NCBI RefSeq assembly: GCF_009939295.1
Contig: NZ_WVIC01000007.1
Location: 1 to 64,000 of the forward strand
DNA length: 64,000 nucleotides
Direction of reading: 5' to 3'
DNA from: Petrachloros mirabilis ULC683
Lineage (GTDB): Bacteria; Cyanobacteriota; Cyanobacteriia; Thermosynechococcales; Thermosynechococcaceae
Shown here piece after piece: positions 46,024 through 54,412 of this stretch. How positions within the stretch are numbered: position 1 is the first letter of the stretch; every line of letters starts with the position of its first letter. Below the pieces are notes generated by a model. That model saw only the letters and a program-made list of their open reading frames with translations, ran no database searches and was not told the origin of the DNA. Made by a program: the position numbers and the translations under genes.

Positions 46024-46302
46024 GGGGATGCGACCTCAACCTGATAGACCTGAGAAGACTCGCCCCCCTAGCCCCCCAATTCTGGGGGGAAATAGCTCTA
46101 ACTTTCGGATTTCTCCCCCCAATTTTGGGGGGTTGGGGGGTCTAATGCAGTGTTGAACACGGAGAACTAGAGATGTGTGTACACCGTAGGCCAAAAGGGG
46201 AGAGGGGGAACCCAACCCATGTCTTAGCCCCGCTCCCAAGCTGGGAGAGGGGTTGGGGCGAGGACATTGCGAGTAGAACCCCATCAAATAGGGGTCGCAC
46301 CC
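46024..46302. mobile_element. Inverted copy of the compound repeat at 40905-41485
   Basis: It contains a family 2 element (46060-46189) in inverse orientation whose one end is lost, and the unoccupied site CCCAAGCTGGG at 46235-46245. Compared with 41231-41450, about 88 bp is missing between two GCGAGT/GCAAGT-type short repeats, including one terminal repeat. Confidence 0.8.
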
Positions 46303-46393
46303 ATTGGAGGTGAGGCAGCTAGCCAGCAACGAAGAACTTCTTCTTTTCTGCATCCAGGAGATAATGGAGGCTGAATTGACTCCAAGGACTGCT

Positions 46394-47863
46394 ATGCTCG
46401 CATCCGACACGCCATGCAATTGGCACGCCGTTGCCCAGGAGTTTCAGGCCATTGTGGGCGCTTCTGGGATTCTCAATACCCCGGAAGAACTCTCCGTTTA
46501 TGAATGTGATGGACTAGCTAGCTATCGGGTGCGACCTTCACTGGTGGTGTTGCCTCGCACCACGGCAGAGGTGGCAGCGCTGGTGCAGGTGTGCGATCGC
46601 AACCACATTCCCTTTATTGCCCGGGGTTCGGGCACCGGCCTTTCGGGGGGGGCACTGCCCACAGCAGGCTCGGTGCTGATTGTCACCAGCCGCATGAACC
46701 GCATCCTGAGGGTGGATCTAGACAATCAGCAGGTGGTGGTGCAGCCCGGAGTGATCAACGCCTGGGTGACCCAAGCGGTGAGTCAGGCTGGGTTGTATTA
46801 TGCCCCCGACCCCTCCAGCCAGATTATCTGCTCCATTGGCGGCAACATTGCCGAAAACTCGGGGGGGGTTCACTGTCTCAAATATGGTGTCACCACCAAT
46901 CATGTTCTGGGCATGAAAGTGGTGCTGCCCAATGGCGAGGTGCTGGATTTTGGAGGATCGGTTCCCGAGCAGCCAGGGTATGACCTCACGGGAATTTTTG
47001 TCGGCTCTGAAGGCACACTGGGCATTGCCACCGAGATTACCCTGCGTGTCCTCAAAACCCCCGAAGCCATTGAAGTGCTGTTGGCAGATTTCACCACCGT
47101 GGAAGCCGCCGGAGCCACCGTGGCTGACATCATTGGGGCGGGCATCATCCCCGCCGGGATGGAAATTATGGACAACCTCAGCATCAATGCCGTGGAGGAT
47201 GTGGTGGCCACCCAGTGCTATCCCCGGGATGCGGCATCGGTGCTGCTGGTGGAGCTAGATGGACTGGATGTGGAAGTTGCCGTCAGCCGCGATCGCGTCC
47301 GAGCCATCTGCCAACAAAATGGAGCCCGTCAGGTCACCATTGCCACCGCCCCCGAAGATCGCCTCAAACTCTGGAAAGGCCGCAAAGCCGCCTTTGCTGC
47401 CGCCGGGAAACTCAGCCCCAACTACTTTGTCCAGGATGGTGTGATTCCCCGCACCCAGTTGGTGTCAGTCTTGCATGACATTGAAGCCCTGAGTCAAACC
47501 TATGGCTATCGCATCGCTAACGTCTTTCACGCTGGCGACGGCAACCTCCATCCCCTGATTTTGTATGATGAATCGGTTCCTGGTGCCCTAGAGAAGGTGG
47601 AAATCCTGGGGGGCGAAATCCTCAAGCTCTGTGTGCGAGCCGGGGGCAGCATTTCCGGTGAGCATGGCATTGGCGCTGACAAGCGCTGCTTCATGCCCGA
47701 TATGTTCACCGCAGCCGACCTAGAAACCATGCAATGGGTGCGCCATGTTTTTAACCCCAAAGAACTGGCCAACCCCGAAAAAATCTTTCCCACCCCGCGC
47801 ACCTGTGGCGAAGGCGCTCACACTCATCTCCATGCCGAACTGGGGGGGGCACAGTTATTTTGA
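46394..47863 (+). CDS. glcD: Glycolate oxidase/dehydrogenase subunit GlcD
   Basis: From ATG 46394 the product is 489 residues: an FAD-binding PCMH domain (PFIARGSGTGLSGGALPTAGSVLIVTSRMN; AENSGGVHCLKYGVTTNHVLGM) and a C-terminal FAD-linked oxidase domain (HAGDGNLHPLILYD; ISGEHGIGADKRCFM). It oxidises glycolate to glyoxylate in photorespiration. AAGGA 5 nt upstream supports 46394; ATG 46364 and TTG 46304 are alternatives, closer to the repeat. The TGA stop is a MITE target duplication. Confidence 0.94.
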   Translation: MLASDTPCNWHAVAQEFQAIVGASGILNTPEELSVYECDGLASYRVRPSLVVLPRTTAEVAALVQVCDRNHIPFIARGSGTGLSGGALPTAGSVLIVTSRMNRILRVDLDNQQVVVQPGVINAWVTQAVSQAGLYYAPDPSSQIICSIGGNIAENSGGVHCLKYGVTTNHVLGMKVVLPNGEVLDFGGSVPEQPGYDLTGIFVGSEGTLGIATEITLRVLKTPEAIEVLLADFTTVEAAGATVADIIGAGIIPAGMEIMDNLSINAVEDVVATQCYPRDAASVLLVELDGLDVEVAVSRDRVRAICQQNGARQVTIATAPEDRLKLWKGRKAAFAAAGKLSPNYFVQDGVIPRTQLVSVLHDIEALSQTYGYRIANVFHAGDGNLHPLILYDESVPGALEKVEILGGEILKLCVRAGGSISGEHGIGADKRCFMPDMFTAADLETMQWVRHVFNPKELANPEKIFPTPRTCGEGAHTHLHAELGGAQLF

Positions 47864-48038
47864 GAGGCTGTCTGAAAAGCCTCATTCATCCCTGCATTAG
47901 CCCCCCCGACCCCCCAAAATTGGGGGGAGAAAGCCAAAAACTCTGCTCATTTCCCCCCAGAATTACGCCCTGCGGGCACGCTGCGCGAGGGGGGCTAGGG
48001 GGGAAGTGCAAGGTCTAAGCAACTTCTCGAACAAGCTC
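47864..48038. mobile_element. Family 1 MITE on the glcD stop codon, with nested SDR
   Basis: Left end GAGGCTGTCTGAAAAGCC, right end CTTCTCGAACAAGCTC. Exact TGA duplication at 47861-47863 (the stop) and 48039-48041. The SDR at 47963-47990 is absent from the otherwise similar copies at 7427 and 15390, giving an empty-site comparison. Confidence 0.88.
47963..47990 (+). repeat. 28-bp small dispersed repeat (SDR)
   Basis: TTACGCCC-TGC-GGG followed by CACGC-TGC-GCGAGG; both triloops are TGC. Confidence 0.8.
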
Positions 48039-48170
48039 TGAGGCAGCGCTTAAAAACCTTTATTTCGTTAAGATTTACCACAAAGTTGAACAACCGATCT
48101 ATAACGGAGTGGGTAAAGACGTTCATCGTCTCGCTCTCCTGATGTCTCAATTGCTTATTTTTATCCATTT

Positions 48171-48506
48171 TTGAACGTGATACCCTCTGCATACGCCCCT
48201 TCTGCCAACATTGCCAACGGCTTCCATGCCCTTTCCGAACCTTTAAGAATCAAAATTTTAGAGATCCTCAGGCAGCAAGAATGCTGTGTAGCCCAACTCT
48301 GTAGTGCCTTAGATATTAGCCAGTCCAAGCTTTCTTTTCATCTCAAAGTACTCAAAGACGCTGAACTCGTCCACGCTCGCCATGAAGGCCGCTGGATTCA
48401 CTACAGTCTTAACCTTCCTCGCTTCGCCCTGCTACAGGACTATCTTGCCCAGTATCATGACTTCAGCCATCGAAAAACAGAGTCTTATCAACACCAATCC
48501 GCCTAA
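48171..48506 (+). CDS. ArsR/SmtB-family repressor
   Basis: The 111-residue protein starts at TTG 48171 and has an ArsR winged helix (LSEPLRIKILEILRQQECCVAQLCSALDISQSKLSFHLKVLKDAELVHARHEGRWIHYSL). Cys38, Cys39 and Cys44 sit in the alpha-3 region where ArsR binds arsenite, but the spacing CC-X4-C differs from ELCVCD. It may sense metal(loid)s or thiols. No arsB/arsC or metallothionein gene is adjacent. Its 3' end overlaps the convergent flippase gene by 4 bp. Confidence 0.88.
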   Translation: MNVIPSAYAPSANIANGFHALSEPLRIKILEILRQQECCVAQLCSALDISQSKLSFHLKVLKDAELVHARHEGRWIHYSLNLPRFALLQDYLAQYHDFSHRKTESYQHQSA

Positions 48507-49828
48507 AATGGCAATCCAGCGCCTAGGCTCAAGCGAATTGTGAAAGCCAGCCCTAAAGCAATGGCAAATATTAAAGTTGCCAAAACATCTTGGGAAAAGG
48601 TGGAGAGTTTTTCCTGGCACAGTGCATAGGAAAAGTAAGCATAGGATGGCAAATCATTAAACGCAATCGCTAAAATAGCCCCCCTTGGGCCAAATTGAAT
48701 AAATGCCCAGGGTAAAACCACAACCATGTAAGTCAGCTTTAGGGCAAAGGCAAAAACATTGTATCGAGGCTCACCAATGGCTAACAGGGTTGGGCTCATG
48801 GTGTTGGCTAAAATCAAAGGCCACAGACCCAGCGCTAATATTGGCATCATCCAGGTTGCTTCTGCGTAACGCTGGTCATAAAGCGCCTCGATTAATAGAT
48901 CTCCGGTACTCACCAATCCCACCACCAGAATGATGCTGCCTAACAATAGGAGCCATCGCTTCTGAAGAATTTTGACTTTTAACTCCGGGCGAGGGAGGTG
49001 CGCTTGGCGAGAAATAACCGGAAATATGACGCGGCTTCCCAGTTGTTGCACAACCTTACTGGGAATATCTGCCAGAGTAAAGGCAATGCTGTAAATACCC
49101 AGCATTTCCAGAGAAAAAAGTCGTCCAAGAATCAGCCGATCAGATTGTTGGGCTAAAAAAGTGAGCGCTGTGGAGATAAAAATCCAGCGGCCAAAGGTGA
49201 AGAGTTCTTTGGCCGCCTTGGCATCCCAGCTTAAGTGATTAACAATTGGACTAATGCGATGACTCCACAGGACTTTGACTAGACCTGCGGCTAAATTGCC
49301 CGCAATCAAAGCCCAAATAGACGGGCTAAAGTAGGCCCAAATTACCATCACGATGAGTGTAGTGGCTTGAGTTCCCAATTGCATTAGGGTCAAAGTGGCC
49401 AAGTCAATCTTGCGACTTAAGGTGGCTAGGGATGTAGACTGCACCCCATGGAAGATTGTGAGCAGGCCCAGGACAGGCAGCAACAAGACCAGTTCGGGTT
49501 GCTGATAAAATTTTGCAGCCGGCCAAGCCATCGCTATGCAAAGCAACCATAATCCGATCCCCCGAGCGACTTGAAGGGTCCAGGCCGTATTTAGAAAAAC
49601 CGGCTCCTCTCCACGAGGACTTTGGACAATATTGGGCTCAATACCGACATCCGAGAAAAGCTCTAGTCCCATAATTAGGGTGTGCATCAGCGCCATCAGA
49701 CCAAACAGGTCGGGGACTAACAGACGTGTCAAGATCAGGTTGCTGCCCAGTCGGAAGACTTGACTCATTCCATACCCGGCAATACTCCAGGCTGCCCCTC
49801 GGATCGCTAATGTTTGAAGTGTGGTCAT
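48503..49828 (-). CDS. Polysaccharide flippase (Wzx-like, MATE/MVF superfamily)
   Basis: The 441-residue membrane protein has 12 or more hydrophobic helices and the start TLAIRGAAWSIAGYGMSQVFRLGSNLILTRLLVPDLFGLMALM typical of oligosaccharide flippases. Conserved DRLILGRLFSLEMLGIYSIAFTLADIP lies in the middle. It moves lipid-linked sugars across the inner membrane for cell-surface polysaccharide. No glycosyltransferases are next to it. Confidence 0.9.
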   Translation of the reverse strand: MTTLQTLAIRGAAWSIAGYGMSQVFRLGSNLILTRLLVPDLFGLMALMHTLIMGLELFSDVGIEPNIVQSPRGEEPVFLNTAWTLQVARGIGLWLLCIAMAWPAAKFYQQPELVLLLPVLGLLTIFHGVQSTSLATLSRKIDLATLTLMQLGTQATTLIVMVIWAYFSPSIWALIAGNLAAGLVKVLWSHRISPIVNHLSWDAKAAKELFTFGRWIFISTALTFLAQQSDRLILGRLFSLEMLGIYSIAFTLADIPSKVVQQLGSRVIFPVISRQAHLPRPELKVKILQKRWLLLLGSIILVVGLVSTGDLLIEALYDQRYAEATWMMPILALGLWPLILANTMSPTLLAIGEPRYNVFAFALKLTYMVVVLPWAFIQFGPRGAILAIAFNDLPSYAYFSYALCQEKLSTFSQDVLATLIFAIALGLAFTIRLSLGAGLPF

Positions 49829-49997
49829 AGAGTTGTGCAGGCACAGGAGTGGCTAAATCTATCCAAGACGGTTATCACTGAGTGGAGCGAGCTGGATGGG
49901 TCATGTTTAAGAGCCGAGTAGGAAGCTTGCATATTTTACTGTGGAAGATGCTCAGATCTAGGGTGCCCTTTAGTTTGGGCACATACACCGGGGGCAA

Positions 49998-50969
49998 GTG
50001 ACCATGAATGTGAAACGATGGGTGGGACGTCAAGAATCCCAGTGGCAGCAACTCGAAGTGCTGTTGTCACGGGCTGAGTGTCAAGGACTTAAGGCACTTT
50101 CAGCCCGTGAGGTGCAACAGCTTAGCAGTCTTTATCGCTTGGTGGCTGCGGATTTGTCACGGGCACGCACCCGTCAGGTCGGGGTGGCGGTGACGGAGCA
50201 ACTGCAAGGGTTGGCAACTCGGAGCTACGCCCAAATTTATCAGGGCGGACGGCGGCAAAACTGGCAGGCTATGGTTGATTTTATCAGTTGGGGTTTTCCG
50301 GGGGCGGTGCAACAGGCGATGGGAGCAGTTGCGATCGCAACCACTATTTTCCTGCTCGGCGCAGCGGTGGGTTGGTGGTACACCTGGCGAGACCCTGCGT
50401 TTATGCAATTGGTGGTGCCCTCTGGAATCATTGAGTTGGTTCAAGACAAAGGCCAACTGTGGATGGGGTCAATTGTGGGTATGGAGCCCTTGGCCTCTAG
50501 TGCCATTATGCGAAACAACATCAGTGTCACTTTTACAACCTTTGCTGGCGGGATGCTGGGGGGACTGGGGACGCTCTTTGTGCTATGGAATAATGGCTTA
50601 CATATTGGGGCGATCGCAACCCTGGTGGGGCAGAACAACCTGGCCTACCCCTTTTGGGCTTTTGTATTTCCCCATGGTGCCTTAGAACTTCCGGCCATCT
50701 TTTTGGCGGGAGGGGCTGGGCTGCTCCTGGCTCAGGGCATCCTGTTTCCAGGACGCTATGGGCGTCTTGAGGCTCTCAAGGGCGCGGGCAATCAAGCCAT
50801 TTTACTCATGTTTGGGGTTGTCCCCATGCTGGTGATTGCGGGCATTATTGAAGGCTTTTTTTCCCCTGCCCCTCAAATTCCAGATAGCCTCAAATATCTG
50901 GTAGGGTTGTTACTGCTGTTGGGGTTGGTGCTGTACTTAAATCGGCAACCCCCTCCGCCCTCGGCTTAG
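49998..50969 (+). CDS. SpoIIM-family (stage II sporulation protein M) membrane protein
   Basis: The 323-residue protein has an N-terminal soluble helical part (LLSRAECQGLKALSAREVQQLSSLYRLVAADLSRART) and six hydrophobic helices with NNISVTFTTFAGGMLGGLGTLFVLWNNGLHIGA and FVFPHGALELPAIFLAGGAGL, as in SpoIIM/DUF95. In non-sporulating bacteria its role is unknown. GTG 49998 or ATG 50004 is the start. Its TAG stop includes the first G of a MITE; the pre-insertion codon was TAA. Confidence 0.88.
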   Translation: MTMNVKRWVGRQESQWQQLEVLLSRAECQGLKALSAREVQQLSSLYRLVAADLSRARTRQVGVAVTEQLQGLATRSYAQIYQGGRRQNWQAMVDFISWGFPGAVQQAMGAVAIATTIFLLGAAVGWWYTWRDPAFMQLVVPSGIIELVQDKGQLWMGSIVGMEPLASSAIMRNNISVTFTTFAGGMLGGLGTLFVLWNNGLHIGAIATLVGQNNLAYPFWAFVFPHGALELPAIFLAGGAGLLLAQGILFPGRYGRLEALKGAGNQAILLMFGVVPMLVIAGIIEGFFSPAPQIPDSLKYLVGLLLLLGLVLYLNRQPPPPSA

Positions 50970-51109
50970 AGGCTGTCTTTAAGGTCTTCCCATGCGCTAC
51001 ATTTGCCCCCCAACCCCCCATTCTGGGGGGCTTTGATCACACTTAAGTCCCCCAGAATGGGGGATTTAGGGGGCGGGTGCAAGGCGTTAGAAACTTTTCA
51101 AACCGGCTC
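50969..51109. mobile_element. Family 1 MITE on the spoIIM-like stop codon (TTA duplication)
   Basis: Left end GAGGCTGTCTTTAAGGTC, right end TTTTCAAACCGGCTC. Exact TTA duplication at 50966-50968 and 51110-51112. The empty site TCGGCTTAACCCC shows the ancestral stop was TAA; the inserted G makes TAG. Confidence 0.88.
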
Positions 51110-51175
51110 TTAACCCCTGCGATAAGATAGACAGTATGAGTTTGGGTTTGACATTAGCAGGAGTCTCAAAGACCA

Positions 51176-51532
51176 ATGACAGAAGCAACTCAGTCCGTCC
51201 AGCGGGGCATTTTAATGACTGACACGGCACTCAAACATGTGTTAGAGCTGCGTGAAAAGCAGGGACAAGATTTATGCCTGCGAGTGGGCGTACGTGGTGG
51301 GGGCTGCTCTGGGATGTCCTACACCATGGATTTTGAAGACCCCAACAATATTCAAGCCACCGATGAGGTCTTTGATTACGACGGCTTTAAGGTGGTCTCA
51401 GATCCTAAAAGTATGCTCTATATCTATGGGCTGGTTTTAGACTACAGCAATGCCCTGATTGGGGGGGGGTTTCAGTTCACCAATCCCAATGCCACCCAAA
51501 CCTGCGGCTGTGGCACCTCTTTCTCTGCCTAG
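51176..51532 (+). CDS. A-type iron-sulfur carrier protein (IscA/ErpA/SufA)
   Basis: The 118-residue protein has the three conserved cysteines (GGGCSGMSY and the C-terminal CGCGTSFSA) of A-type carriers. It accepts and passes Fe-S clusters to apoproteins. Start ATG 51176; the conserved part begins about residue 10 (GILMTDTALKHVLELREKQ). A terminator follows at 51562. Confidence 0.95.
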   Translation: MTEATQSVQRGILMTDTALKHVLELREKQGQDLCLRVGVRGGGCSGMSYTMDFEDPNNIQATDEVFDYDGFKVVSDPKSMLYIYGLVLDYSNALIGGGFQFTNPNATQTCGCGTSFSA

Positions 51533-51561
51533 ACTAAGCGCCTAAAGCTTGCTTAAATATT

Positions 51562-51593
51562 AGGGCTGGCAGATCTGCTAGCCCTGTTTGTTT
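51562..51593 (+). terminator. Rho-independent terminator after the A-type carrier gene
   Basis: Near-perfect palindrome AGGGCTGGCAGA / TCTGCTAGCCCT followed by GTTTGTTTT, 30 bp past the stop. Confidence 0.85.
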
Positions 51594-51634
51594 TGCTGAC
51601 TCTTTTTTAGTTTTACTCTTAAGTACTTGATTTC

Positions 51635-52057
51635 ATGACGACTCAACCAGCAGAAACGCTCTTCGATGAGGGAATCCAGCGCTACCAGGCGGGAGAACCT
51701 GTTGCCGACTTAATTCCGGTGTTTAAGGATATTTGCGATCGCGCCCCCCGCAACAGCCCTGCTTGGACCTGCTTATCTTGGTTATATCTGTTGGCCGACA
51801 AACCCACAGCGGCTTACAAAGCAGCACAAAAAGCCGTCAAATATAACCCTGAAGATCCCCAGGGACGGGTGAATTTGGCCATCGCCATGCTAGAAACCCA
51901 GCAAAAAGGGGTGAGGCCGCATATCGAGCTCGTGCAGCAAATGATGATGGTGTCTGAGCTCAGAGCTGAAATTGAGAAAAGTTTAGAAGATGGACTGGCA
52001 CGCAAACCCGACTGGCCCAGTCTGCAAAAAGTCCAAGCCTGGATTATGGAATCTTAG
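51635..52057 (+). CDS. Small TPR-type protein
   Basis: The 140-residue protein has two or three TPR-like helix pairs (PAWTCLSWLYLLADKPTAAYKAAQKAVKYNPEDPQGRVNLAIAMLE). TPRs mediate protein contacts; partner unknown. Start ATG 51635. The next gene begins 35 bp downstream on the same strand and may be cotranscribed. Confidence 0.8.
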   Translation: MTTQPAETLFDEGIQRYQAGEPVADLIPVFKDICDRAPRNSPAWTCLSWLYLLADKPTAAYKAAQKAVKYNPEDPQGRVNLAIAMLETQQKGVRPHIELVQQMMMVSELRAEIEKSLEDGLARKPDWPSLQKVQAWIMES

Positions 52058-52091
52058 GCTCAGCCCAGACATTGACACCTTTTGGGAAGCC

Positions 52092-52337
52092 ATGAAAGAG
52101 AAACTGCTCAACACCCTCAATACCCTGCTGATGATCAACACCTTTGTGGTGCTGCTGAGTTGCCTTTGGTGGATTGCCGCTCTGCTGGGTCGCAGTATGG
52201 GAATTCCCTTAGGACTGGATCTTTGGTATCAGCTTTGGGAGCCCGTGTTTACCCCTGCCTTGGGCATTCTTATGGCAGGTGCACTGATCAGTGGGCTCTT
52301 GGCGCAGATCTTGAAACGTCTGCCCAAAACTTCATAA
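52092..52337 (+). CDS. Small two-helix membrane protein of unknown function
   Basis: From ATG 52092 the product is 81 residues with two hydrophobic helices (LLMINTFVVLLSCLWWIAALLG; VFTPALGILMAGALISGLLAQIL) and a basic tail (KRLPKTS). Family not named. It follows the TPR gene closely. Confidence 0.65.
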   Translation: MKEKLLNTLNTLLMINTFVVLLSCLWWIAALLGRSMGIPLGLDLWYQLWEPVFTPALGILMAGALISGLLAQILKRLPKTS

Positions 52338-52378
52338 CTTCCGCTCAGCCCCAAAGCAGTATGCGTCTTGTGGTGGGG

Positions 52379-52675
52379 TTAAGAGAACTCCATCTGATCT
52401 CGGGAGATTTCATCATCCCAATCCTCATCTTCCCAATCGTAGTCCTCTAAAACAGGATCCATTAAAACGACCTGCTGGGCTTCATAGAGCGATAGCCATT
52501 TTCCCACTTCGCGCACAGGGATGGGCGCATCTTCGTAGCGGGCAAAAAACCAGGGGGGAGCGGTGGGCTGGGTGATTTCAGCCTTCACACGGTAAGGATC
52601 CATGTCCGGAAAGTCCGGATCTCTAGCAACGGTTAGCCAAACTTTTTGGCCAATAATATCATCGGGAGATAACAT
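52379..52675 (-). CDS. Small acidic-tailed protein of unknown function
   Basis: The 98-residue product has an ordered N-terminal part (DIIGQKVWLTVARDPDFPDMDPYRVKAEITQPTAPPWFFARYEDAPIPVREVGKWLSLYEAQQVVLMD) and a strongly acidic end (DYDWEDEDWDDEISRDQ). No signal peptide. It appears cyanobacterial but I cannot name the family. It is convergent with the two-helix gene at 52092 and divergent from the MITE at 52793. Confidence 0.65.
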   Translation of the reverse strand: MLSPDDIIGQKVWLTVARDPDFPDMDPYRVKAEITQPTAPPWFFARYEDAPIPVREVGKWLSLYEAQQVVLMDPVLEDYDWEDEDWDDEISRDQMEFS

Positions 52676-52792
52676 GGCAACTCCTCTGGGAATATCAACA
52701 TTGGAGAGGATTGACTCAACTCTGGACTGGCCTCAGTTAGGGGTACAGATTTGCAGCTCGGCCTCTCATCTAAACACAGCGCCTCTCACAGA

Positions 52793-52933
52793 GAGGCTGT
52801 CTTTAAAGTCTTCCCATGCTCTACATTCGCCCCCCAACCCCCCATTCTGGGGGGCTTTGATCACTCTTAAGTCCCCCAGAATGGGGGATTTAGGGAGCGG
52901 GTGCAAGGCGTTAGAAACTTTTCAAACCGCCTC
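52793..52933. mobile_element. Family 1 MITE
   Basis: Left end GAGGCTGTCTTTAAAGTC, right end TTTTCAAACCGCCTC. Flanks AGA and TGA agree at two of three positions. The core CTTTGATCACTCTTAAGTCC is the subtype shared with 36057. It is not on a gene end. No gene lies between here and 53134. Confidence 0.75.
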
Positions 52934-53133
52934 TGAGCGGTAGTCAGTGGCCTGCTATTTTAATTCTACAGATTTATCTCAATTTATCGGCTCTATCCGC
53001 AAGTTGAACTGGATCGTGAGATTTAATTTGCCCTGAGCATGAAATTGGGACTAGCAAATCATGAGGTCGCCCAGGATAATAAGCATGTGCCCCCTGCCGA
53101 TCATAATACCCGGATCGGTAGGGTACTCATGCA

Positions 53134-54078
53134 GTGGACTGGTTCCACGACCCCGAGCGAAAATTTTGTTCACGTGAGGAAATTGGTTTGAGCCTGACGC
53201 TTGAGACTCAGCCGCCGCAGTTGTATTGGCAGTGGCGAGACTGGAAAATTCACTATGTTCAGCAGGGAAACTCTGGCCCTTGCCTGCTACTCATTCATGG
53301 TTTTGGAGCCTCCACAGATCACTGGCGGCAGAATCTAGTGGCCTTATCTCAGCACTACCGCGTTTGGGCCATTGATCTATTGGGGTTTGGCCGCTCCCAA
53401 AAGCCAGCCGTGAACTACACTGGCGAGTTGTGGCGAGATCAACTGCAAGATTTTTGTCGGGAAGTCATTAAGTCTCCGGTGTATGTGGCCGGAAATTCCT
53501 TGGGGGGCTATGCGGCGCTCTGCTTGGCGGTTGACTGCCCTGAATGGGTCGAAGGGGTGATTTTGCTGAACTGTGCTGGGCCGTTTTCTGAGGATGAGCG
53601 TCCGACCGGTCGGCGGCAAAGCGGCTCGGCTTTGATGGGACGGTTCCTTAAACTGCCGGGAGCCACCGAGGTGCTGAGTTGGTTTTTGTTTCAAAATATG
53701 AGGCGGCGATCGCAGATTCGCAAGGTGCTGCTGCGAGTCTACAAAGATCCCAACGCCGTTACCGAGCGCCTCATTGAAGACATTCGCCGCCCTGCCTTTG
53801 ACCCAGGTGCGCTGGGGGTGTTTTCTGCGGTATTTAAATCTCCACCGGGCCGCAAGCTCGATCAACTCCTAGAGGGGTTACACCAGCCCTTACTGTTGCT
53901 TTGGGGAGTTGCAGATCCCTGGATGAGTGTCGACAAGGCCAACAAGTTTTGTCAGTACTACCCCTCAGCGACTCTAAAGCTGCTGGATGCAGGTCACTGT
54001 CCCCATGATGAATGTCCAGAGGTTGTGAATGCCACTATCCAGGATTGGGTTGATGCGGTTGATGCGGTCAAATCATAA
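53134..54078 (+). CDS. Alpha/beta hydrolase
   Basis: The 314-residue protein has LLLIHGFGASTDHWRQNL (oxyanion HG motif), YVAGNSLGGYAAL (nucleophile Ser in GNSLGG), the acid residue near LLLWGVADPWMSVDKA and the catalytic His in DAGHCPHDECPE. Similar cyanobacterial hydrolases are often chlorophyll- or pheophytin-related, but substrate cannot be assigned. The start is GTG 53134, or TTG 53188 preceded by GAGGAAAT, which would give SLTLETQPPQLYWQWRDW. Confidence 0.88.
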   Translation: MDWFHDPERKFCSREEIGLSLTLETQPPQLYWQWRDWKIHYVQQGNSGPCLLLIHGFGASTDHWRQNLVALSQHYRVWAIDLLGFGRSQKPAVNYTGELWRDQLQDFCREVIKSPVYVAGNSLGGYAALCLAVDCPEWVEGVILLNCAGPFSEDERPTGRRQSGSALMGRFLKLPGATEVLSWFLFQNMRRRSQIRKVLLRVYKDPNAVTERLIEDIRRPAFDPGALGVFSAVFKSPPGRKLDQLLEGLHQPLLLLWGVADPWMSVDKANKFCQYYPSATLKLLDAGHCPHDECPEVVNATIQDWVDAVDAVKS

Positions 54079-54158
54079 TTTTGAGGGTTCACTGGATTGG
54101 TGGGGAGTCCTGGGTCTACCTCGATAAACGCTGGCATACATGCAGCAAGACGGCTTGA

Positions 54159-54299
54159 GAGGCTGTCTTTAAAGTCTTCCCATGCGCTACATTTGCCCCC
54201 CACCCCCCCATTCTGGGGGGCTTTGATCCCGCTTAAGTCCCCCAAAATGGGGGATTAAGGGGGCGGGTGCAAGGCGTTAGAAACTTTTCAAACTGCCTC
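54159..54299. mobile_element. Family 1 MITE
   Basis: Left end GAGGCTGTCTTTAAAGTC, right end TTTTCAAACTGCCTC. Flanks TGA (54156-54158) and TGG (54300-54302) agree at two of three positions. Core subtype CTTTGATCCCGCTTAAGTCC. Located 80 bp past the hydrolase stop. Confidence 0.75.
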
Positions 54300-54412
54300 T
54301 GGGGGCAAAATTTGGCAGCTTTGCCAAGTTCAGAGTCGCCTAGATGAGAGAATAAACCCAATCGCTGCTCAAGCAGCGTTCACAGTACCCTCATATGCGT
54401 AAGGACGGAGGC

